A stretch of DNA of 64,000 nucleotides from Ectocarpus siliculosus. Its lineage: Eukaryota > Sar > Phaeophyceae > Ectocarpales > Ectocarpaceae. The notes beneath the pieces are model-generated. The model did no database searches. It had not been told where the DNA came from and worked only from the letters and a program-made list of their open reading frames with translations. Where the stretch lies: contig FN649734.1 of the NCBI GenBank assembly GCA_000310025.1, positions 5,091,547-5,155,546 of the forward strand, given 5' to 3'. Both the position numbers and the translations under genes were made by a program. Shown here one piece after another: positions 55,587 through 64,000 of the stretch (position 1 is its first letter; each line of letters opens with the position of its first letter).

Positions 55587-57367
55587 GGTGGTGGGTGGGT
55601 GTTCTGCTCTGTGTGCGTCGTGTTTGCCTCTGGTGCGCTGCTGCTTCGGCTGCCGTTCTCCTGCGGTTCCCGGCCGCAGTACCGCTGCTGTGGTATGGTG
55701 ATGATGCCGAAGCTCAGAGCAGATCGGTCCTGGCCGCAAGGCGAGTTGCCCGATTGCTCTCTGCGCTGGAGAGGGTTTCGTCTGCAATCAAGCAAGCGCA
55801 GCCGACGACGAGGGTGTGGCGGAGACTGGAGAGCAAGAAGGGAGGGAGCGGCGGAGAGGCTGTGCAGAAGACGCGCTACGGCAGCAGTGCGCGGTGAAAC
55901 CAAAATTGAAACACGGGGCCCCGATGAGCCTTTGCATTTTGATTCCCCCGCATTTTTTTCGCAGCAGCCAACACAACTGTTCTTGATGCAGGGATAGTGG
56001 CAGCATAACCCCACCCACACACCCACGCGCGCCCCTGCAAGAGGAGACGGGGGGAGACGAGCCCAAACAAAGGGGGGAGGTCACCTGAGGTCTGGGGCGA
56101 AGGTCTTTAAGATTGAGTGGTGGCGGCGTTGGAAAACGACTGCAGTCGGGTGAATAGCTGGATACCACGGGTCCGTGTGGTGACCGCTGATCCTTGATCC
56201 TTTGTCGTGTGTCGCGATCGTTCTTGTTCGGGCATTCGAACGTCTGTGGTCCTCTTGATCGAGGTGCGTGGTGGATAATGCTCAGCAGGTGTTCGCGCAA
56301 TCCCGAAAATATGCTACGCCCGGCTTGCAATGTTCTGTTTCCTGTCCAGTCACCGACCAACGCTTGATCGACCGCAAAATAGAGCCATGTATTCTGCTGC
56401 GTACGGTATGTAGTGTGAGGAGCAAGAATCCTGCGTTTGTAGCCCATGCCACTGTTGCTGTGTATGCTACAGCTAACAGCAGCTCGATCGGCCGTCTGTT
56501 CAACTTTGCAATTTTTCAATCTACAAGTGGGAGCCTCGGTCTACGTCTGTGGGGAGTGTTGAGTGGAGGGTGCTTGAGCTTATCGTCAGAGATGCCAACA
56601 AAAGGTTCTCAGGACCTTCCCATTTAGACAATTGAGTGAAAAGGCACATGTGTTGCTCCCCTCATGGAAGAATGACAACAAACAGCAGTAGATTGTCCTT
56701 TTTGGATTGACCAGAAACTAATGTTTGCATTACAGTTGTCAAGAACACTATGTACTGTAGTGCATAGCTCCATCGGCTACCGCATTTGTTTCTTCCTTGC
56801 TAAGAACACAGGCATGCGTTTGTGTCCGTGGGCGGTTGGAAGCGCGCAGCGAGAGGTTTTTATTTCAAACAAGAACCTCGCTTTAGCACTTCATTCAAAT
56901 CCCAGCTTTGTTCGGCACTGCTGCAGCAGACGCATTATTTGCATGTCGAGGCTGGGTCGCTAGTGGTATGACATTGTTCACAGTTGTTCCAGATTCCCCC
57001 GCGGGAAAGCATGGAACAACGGTCTGTCCACTCTGTACAGGATCCCATGGCATTGGCTGAATGGTTCAGTTGGTAAGCTCGTTAAATCCCCAAGCTGTAG
57101 GGTGTGGTTTCCAATGTCTCCAGAATGAAAAAATCTGGCCTTTGTACTCCTGACAGCACACAGCGAGGAGGTTAGCTGAAACGGTCTCGCGTTAGCACTT
57201 GAAGTCAAAGACCGCAGGAAGAAAGGTGGAGAGTTCCTTCTGTGTGACCCTATCTGCTGCGTGAACGTGTACCGGAGGGTGTATGGCGGGCAATAGACAC
57301 GACCAGTGGCGGGTGCGGCGACCGAACACCAGGTCTAATCGCCAAACTGTACCACACGCAGGTGCCC
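55587..57367. promoter_or_regulatory. divergent intergenic region between sideroflexin and LRR-GTPase genes
   Basis: This 1.8 kb should hold both promoters. A CAG just before 57362 would be a normal acceptor for an upstream 5'-UTR exon of the LRR gene. At 57049-57118 a tRNA-like stretch occurs: box-A-like TGGTTCAGTTGGTAAGC, with ends that can pair over 7 bp (one G-U). The rest does not fold as a standard cloverleaf, so a decayed tRNA-derived repeat is more likely than a tRNA gene. Confidence 0.4.
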
Positions 57368-60300
57368 ATGGCTGATACGGATCGCGGCGCACTGAAGGCC
57401 TTATTTCGTTCGACCGGCGGGGTCAGATGGAAGAGGAAGGACAACTGGGACACAGCCGCTGACCTACATGTCGCAACGTGGTTAGGAGTCGAAGTCAACC
57501 ACCAGGGCCGCGTGATGAAGCTTTCCCTCGATAAGAACAATCTCCAAGGTATTATTTCCGCCTCTCTTTGCTGCTGATAGAGATAGATGTGCATGGCCAC
57601 CCCTAACTATTCGTGATCGGTGAGTGATCCTCTTAAAACGTGTCGGCAGATGATTTTGCCAGCCATATTTTTTGTTCATGGCATGCATTCCATTTCCCAA
57701 CTCTTTGGGGTGCTCCGTACGACTTCACAATTCCTTGCCAAACGTACCCGTACCTTACCTAATAGCATTGACAGTTTGGTCCCCAGAAAATGTTATGCAA
57801 CCTCAGCACAATCACAACCAGTTGCATGACGCCTTGCCCACGCGTTGGGGGGAAACCTCTTCTAGAGCACGGAACAAAAATCCACAACAACGATGATACC
57901 CCGTTTACTCCTCCGTGTATCTTGCGCAGGGCCTATGCCTGCGGAACTGGGAGCTCTTGCCGAGCTGAAGGAGCTTTGGCTACATATCAACAAACTTGAA
58001 GGTGAGACGCGTGCACCTAATCAGTTTTTCTACACTTGTAAAAAGGTTGCTTCACGGGGAGATAGAAGGCTAGTTTTCCTGCGCGTGGGCAATTAGGCCA
58101 TCACATGCTCTATCTAGAAGTACGGCGAGACAACCTTATTGTAGATGCCAAAGGAATCTATTTTTGCAGTTCCCCGTTAATTTCATTTGTTCTTCATTTC
58201 TGCAGGTCCCATCACGCCGGAACTAGGAAGCCTCGCGACCCTCAGGCTCCTCTACCTCGGGGGAAATCAACTTTGCGGTGAATACGCGACATGTGCATGT
58301 TGAACGTTTCCTTGATCGAATTTCGGGATGAACGCTTTGGCGGATTTCATGACGGAGTCGGCACGAGTCCTCTCAAGTTCTGTCTGTTCACCGTGCGCAC
58401 AGGATGTATTCCCGGGGCGCTAGGATTTCTCAGCAACTTGGAAGTTCTTCGACTCGAAAACAACCAGCTTTCCGGTGAGAGGCGTTAGCAACCGTTTCGT
58501 GTTGTCCGACATGTAGAGAGAGGCCCCGTTGGCTTCTAGAAGAGCAATGACCTACCCACCCACCGGCGTGTGGGGAGTGGGATCACAGGCTCTGGGGGTA
58601 TGCGCGTTGATGAACATGCTTGCTTCGTGTCTCCGTTGGGTGTGTGTTTGCCCCTTGGCCGCAGGTCCCATTCCGCAGGAGCTGGGGAAACTCACAGCTT
58701 TGCGCTACCTCAACCTGTCAGAAAACAAGCTCAGCGGTGAGTTCCACAGCTAAAAATGGGTCTGAATCTCAACAATTGTTGTTGTTGCTCGCACATGCGT
58801 CCCGTCAACGTGGGTGAGCAACATGTTGAAGAAAACAATTTAGTTGAGATACATCATGAACTTCTACTACAGAGAGATACAAAGCACCGGTGCATGTAGT
58901 GACTACTGCTTCGCTGGTTCTTGTGGAGGGCAAGGGGCTCCAGTCCTCACAAGTCCGGCGGGATTGGAAATGCAGCTAACGAAGAAATAGGAACTAAGTG
59001 ATGTGCGTATGTGTGTATGCGGCAAGAGTAGCCGATTGGCCGCGGAGCATTCCATAGAAGTCGGACTACACATCGCCCTATGCTCTCATGGCACGCTGGT
59101 TGAGATGTGCCAGCGCTTCGGAGACACGCCCCGTGCCAGCTGCGAGCGAGCGAACGAGCAACGCTCTTCAGATGCCTTGAAACAATAACGAATCCGCCAT
59201 GAACCTCTCCAACACGTGGGTGGGCAAGTGTTGTACAGAACACCAAAACGCGAGTGTTGTTTGCGAGGGACCGCGTCTCCAGCTTGGTCCATCGAAGCGA
59301 ATTTCACAACGTGAATGAGACTTTTAGAACATGAGACCCTCCTACTCGCCAACGCAAGATCCACATTCTAGCTCTTTTTCGTTGTTTTTCTTTTGTGTTG
59401 GCTCGTGCAGGGCCCATCCCCAAGGAGCTGGGAGCCCTCACCGACCTGAAGAGGATTGTGCTGTTCGATAACCAACTTACAGGTAAGACGCGGTGGATTT
59501 GAAAGAGAAGATGTATGTTCGTTTTAGCGGTTGGTTTTAGTCGTGTCATGTACTACCGTCGCCCATTGTCTACCTACCCTGTCGTGTACCAAGCTTTCCA
59601 GTATGTGTTGCACTCATTTCCAGCACTGTTGCGAGCCACCTTAGATACAAGAACTTGTTCTGAAGATTACATGTAAGCCATCTTTGAACGCGTGAGAGCC
59701 GTATTGGGTCTTTCTGACTGGTATGTATTAAGCGGCGCATCTTGTAGGAAAACGGCACGGGGGGTTGATGATGCCTCCAGGCGTTCCTATCGTGTGCCAT
59801 AAACGAAACAGCGCTGGCAAGCAGGATCTTCTTCTTCGGCAAGGCTCGTCCGCCTATTTTCGCGCCTAGTAGGCTCTACTCTCACTTGACTCTGGGTTCA
59901 ACAACTGCGTGTGACATGTGGCTCATGCAGCGTAGTTGCCATGGGTAGGATGAATGAAAACGTTTTCTCAGCTTGCCCGGGTGCAGAGCCACAAACGACC
60001 AACGTTAGCGGCCCCGCTTATGCTGGAACCATGATCAACGTCGAAATAAAGCACACAAATTTGTTTTGATACAGGAGAAGCCAATGTTGTCCTCACAAGG
60101 CGGCATACATCTATAGTTCGTCTGCTCCGGGGTATGATGCGATCACGTGTGTTTTATCCGCTAGGCTATCTGCTTCCTGAGCCCGTGTTCTGTACGAGCT
60201 TACACACTGGGGCAACACCGTATGCCCGTCTTCCCTGTGGTTGTCTGCGCTTGTATCTGTCTGGTACTCTGTTCGCTCGACAGCTCTCTGGGACCACACC

Positions 60301-63162
60301 CACTACCTACAAGATATCGTCCACGAAGAAGGAGCTCACGGGATGTCAGGTGTGACTGGAAACGGCGCTGTACGCACAGCATTGCCCTTGCCACAGTAGG
60401 TCTCACTGTAATAGGTGTGCATGTGTATGCCTCACTGGAAGCGGTGAACGTCGCAATCACTGTCCTCGATGCCAGCAGCAGTGCCAGGCTAGAGTCTTGT
60501 TCCGGAATACTTATGGTGGAGAGTATTTACTGGGTGGACAAGCAAGCAATATCTGTTGGGTGCAATCCAAGGCAACACCTGATTGGTCGTGCTCCATCAT
60601 GAGTGATTCTTCTCGCACCACAACCGACGTCGAACATCCACTCGACATGTTGCAGTCTTGTGTGTTAGGGTGCACCATTACTGTTCGCCCCACCCGTAAC
60701 GTAGATACTCTGTCCTCACGTTTCAACTTCGTCGCTCGTTGTGCGCCCACCACGAGAGAACGCTGAGCAGGCTGCACTGGAATTTTTCAGCGCCAGATGT
60801 TGGGGCTTACTGGAGCATCTACACTTTAGCCTCGTGATAACCATCCTCCCAAAATGTTCGTACTCTACATGGCTGGGTAGGTGGGCGGATTCCTAGCCAG
60901 CTGTGCCGATTGCTTGACGTCCTGGATCGTGCAGAGGGAGGGGTCCTCAGTCTCGAGGATAACCCATGGGCTGAGCCTCCAGAGTCCATCGTGGCCAAAG
61001 GCCCAAAGAGTATCAGAGGGTATTTTGAAGATCTCTATGCCGAACCCTGTCGGGTCGAGCGCAGCAGCGTCAAGGTCATTCTTGTGGGACAGGAAGGTGC
61101 AGGGAAGACAAGGTTGGTGGAGAGGTCCTGCTCGTGGCCACTACTGGATTGGCATCAAATTGTGGTTTGCTAGCATTTCTCGACAGAACAGTACATGTGG
61201 CGGTAGTGGTGAGAAAAGTTTCAATACGCTCGCATGATAATGTCGCATGGACGGATTTTGAACAGGATGGGGGGTGGCCAACGTGAAATCCCCTTGTTTG
61301 AACTCTCTGCTCCAGACGCAGATACTTCTGTTGGTTTGTGTGGCTTGCGCTTTTTCTACCCAACTAGTTTTGCTCCTCGGTGGGATTTTATTGTTGCAAG
61401 CGGAATATATCAAACCAAAGCTACAGCATTGCTCCGGCCTCGCTTTAGCCTGCGTTTGGCTTTAGGCGCTCGAGGACCAACCATGGCGGCCTCAAGCTTT
61501 TCGCGCCGATCGACCCCTTTGCGAAATGATCTCCGTCATTCTCATAACGGAAGAAACTCGTACCTACTTGTATCCCGTGCAGTCTGCGCCAGAGCATGAA
61601 GACCAATGAAGCAACTCCTACGGGCGATTGGAAGGAGGAGAGCACAGTTTTCGCTGACGTGGAGCCCATGGAACTCGAAGGTTCATCCGTTCGAGTGTAC
61701 GATTGCGCTGGACAGGTGACAGGTGTTGTTCGAACGATTTACTTACCGCTCAATTGATACGTTGATTGAGGTCGTTGCCCAGGCCCTGGTTCTGCGTCCG
61801 GCATCATACATAGAATACATGCCTTGCTTCACCTTCGGCTTGTAGTGCGTAACAAAATAGGTGGTGTAATACATGGTTGCGGATGCGTGAAGTTTCGTGT
61901 TAATCTCGGCGCTTGCGCGAAACATGTTTTTGGTGTTTGCCCCCTATACGGGAAAAAACCGAAGAGCCGCCGACGCCGTATTGACGGGTTACTGTCTTCG
62001 TTCAGCCCTAACAAAATACCCAATCTCGCTCCTTTCGACGCCCCCCTGAGAGTGCCCATATTACCCGGTGGGAAGCCCTTGCGCACTTTCGTGTAGGAGT
62101 GCTGGCAGCTCTGATTCCGTATTGTGTTGTGGTCTGCACCATAAGGTACATGGACAACCCCTGAGTTGAAGTGGCCACAGGGAAATGGGGCACCATTTGT
62201 TGGGAAAAAATTCAGCGTTCGTGTCCTGTATTTCCTCCTTACGTTATTTTGGGGTTAAGATGTGATGTTTAATAGCATTTTCGCACGTTGCCTTCAAAGA
62301 AGAATTTGGAATGGCGTTTAGGTGTGAAGCACAGGGACAGGGTGGTGCACCTAAGCATGTCCCCCGAGTATTGTATCTTTCGCGCCGAATGGGTCGGGGT
62401 CATTTGTACACCCCAGATGTTTGGGGTGGGGGCGTCGCAGCATCCTGCTCACGAACTACGGTAGCTAGGATTTTCGAGCGCCTTAGAATGTATCAATGCG
62501 AATCGTGTACAATTGTCGTGCTATTTACACGCCATGGAATGATATTCAACCCACAACGAACCTACCTATTACACGCTGCTGCAGGCCGCCTACACCGGGT
62601 TGCTGCAAATGTTCCTGACGCCACGGTCGGTCTGCGTGCTAGTGTGCAACGCGGAGGCTTTCGGACAGCAGCGAGCTAACGACACCGGTGGTCAGATTAT
62701 GGAAGACTGTCGCAAGCTGGAAGAACTGCGAGTCTGCGAGTGGCTACGATCTATCGCTCGCCGCGTTCCCGACAACGACGCCATCCTGGTGGCCACGAAG
62801 TGTGATCTGGTGGGCGGGAACGCCGCGGAGGTTGGCAGAAGAATGGAGCAGGCCTGTCGAATGTGGCTTGCGAGCTGGGTACGCAATGGTATGCAGCCCG
62901 TTCGTTTGGAGCACGGTGTTGGCCTCACGAGCTGCCGGCCTACAAGATTTGGTGAGCATGGCGAGAGGGGCACTGCCAACCACACGGTAGAGGGCGGCTG
63001 GGTGTGCGACTGGCGAGGCCATATTGGTGATGACTCCGCGCCCGGTTTGCTCCACCGGCTCGTCAACAAGCCCGACGGGGGTGGTCTTCGAGGAACGCAG
63101 TTGGTGCTTCCTCGCAGCTGGGACATTGCCCTCACAGTCCTTGAAGCTCTGGAGAGTGGACG
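57368..63162 (+). CDS. LRR plus Roc-GTPase (ROCO-type) protein, 5' part; 3' end beyond recognised exons
   Basis: Exons: 57368-57548, 57930-58001, 58206-58277, 58403-58474, 58665-58736, 59411-59482, 60901-61112, 61583-61715, 62585-63162. The N-terminal cap (MADTDRGALKALFRSTGGVR, then WLGVEVNHQGRVMKLSL) is followed by five exons of exactly 72 nt. Each is phase 1-1 and each encodes one 24-residue plant-type LRR such as GPIPQELGKLTALRYLNLS. Exon 60901 gives LSLEDNPWAEPPESI and the P-loop GQEGAGKTS, completed across the next junction. Then come the G3 motif YDCAGQ and, in the last exon, G4 TKCD. This is the Roc GTPase order; a COR domain should follow but was not found. The family is expanded in Ectocarpus, where LRR exons are known to be gained and shuffled and an immune-receptor role has been proposed (Zambounis et al. 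2012). One junction does not fit: exon 59482 ends in phase 1 while 60901 starts in phase 0, so an exon is missing or lost. Confidence 0.85.
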
Positions 63163-64000
63163 GTGAGCTCGATTCGGTTCGGTTGTTGGGCCCCACAGCC
63201 ATCGTCAAGGAGTTTTTTGTCACACCCAGGGATCCTCCGGAATAAGAACTTTGGACGCGTTGCTCCCTCGCCGGAGGGACGTTTCGAAATCTGCGCGAGT
63301 CTTCTTAAGCCATCGTCCGCGTTAAAATTCCTTCCCCGTCGTTCGAGTGACACGTTGAACGAAAACAGAACATTAGTGGGCTGTGAGACGTTCCTACGCA
63401 TTCAATCATTTTCTGTTGCTCGCCGCGGCGAAACGCTGCATTCAGCTGCTCCCGTTCGTGGAGGTTGCATGCATTTTAATGATCTTCTCTTGGCAAAGAA
63501 CTCGCAAAGGCGTAACGAAATCTGCAGCCAGATATACCACCGATTACATCACAGAGGGAGCGGAATGACCTCTAGGCCCTCGATGACGAAGTCAAAATCT
63601 TTGACTTTCGTGGGTTCTGCGTGCGAAGCTGTCGACAAGCGTGAGACTCGTGGAGTGTCTGCAATAGCACCATATATCGGCCAGTCCCGCAATATCACCA
63701 TTGTTTTCAAGGTGGCAACTTGTTTTGACCTCTGTCCAAGGCGATGAAACGATTTCACGTGGCTACAAGCCGACCCAACGAAAGGTTGATGTAAAACACA
63801 ACCATTTTGGCAAACGGTGTATCGTGAACTCCTAAAAACAGATAAACATTTCAAAATTTCAGAAATACAGAACGTGGGGTAGGGCGGGAGTGCCTACCAA
63901 GCAAATAGAGCTGGATCAAACGCAGAATGTACTACCGCGTCTGGGGTTGGGAACAGCGGGAGTTTGCAGCGACGTGCCCCATGTCCCCCACTTCTTGCCG
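63163..64000. other. downstream of the last Roc exon, no exon recognised
   Basis: A good GTGAGC donor at 63163 implies that the LRR-GTPase gene continues. I could not identify a COR-domain exon before the window end. The frame at 63163-63747 shows no family motif. Confidence 0.4.

Noticed and set aside
57049-57118. tRNA-like sequence with a 7-bp pairing of its ends
   Set aside because: The A-box-like part is good, but the anticodon and T arms do not fold normally. It is more likely a decayed tRNA-derived repeat than a tRNA gene.
63163-63747. 194-codon plus-strand frame after the Roc exon
   Set aside because: It starts inside the donor of the last Roc exon in another frame and shows no COR-domain or other motif.

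Overview
The window looks like nuclear DNA of a brown alga (Phaeophyceae), most likely Ectocarpus or a close relative. This is inferred from four things. The genes are intron-rich with consensus GT..AG splice sites. Two predicted proteins carry a heterokont-type plastid leader (a signal peptide ending in a Phe motif). There is a plant-type LRR plus Roc-GTPase gene with one LRR per exon. There is a large beta-helix (PMP-like) surface-protein gene. No search was run, so every gene model below was assembled by eye from frames, splice sites and intron phase.

Layout: 1-1102, 5'-truncated, frameshifted LINE reverse-transcriptase fragment (minus). 1698-13521, beta-helix repeat / Cys-rich surface protein gene (minus), apparently missing its 3' end and carrying a 1-base frameshift in exon 1. 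14032-20216, complete 9-exon bestrophin-family anion channel with a plastid leader (plus, 475 aa). 20217-23379, no gene seen. 23380-28895, 6-exon gene (minus, 249 aa) for a putative plastid protein of unknown function; its second intron holds a nest of mobile elements and a 100-N assembly gap. 31049-45231, giant gene (minus, about 1,980 aa) for an Ala/Asp/Glu-rich low-complexity protein with one membrane segment and only phase-0 introns. 46586-49309, class I SAM-dependent methyltransferase (minus, 268 aa). 52533-55586, sideroflexin (minus, 344 aa). 57368-63162 and probably beyond, ROCO-type LRR-GTPase (plus).

The genes do not form a pathway. The recurring theme is modular exon structure: the beta-helix gene and the LRR-GTPase gene are both built from symmetrical phase 1-1 exons that each encode one or two structural repeats, the arrangement that allows exon gain, loss and shuffling. 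The giant gene uses only phase-0 introns. Mobile elements (LINE fragments, a tRNA-like SINE, a palindromic MITE) sit mainly in introns and are often joined end to end at C-rich tracts.
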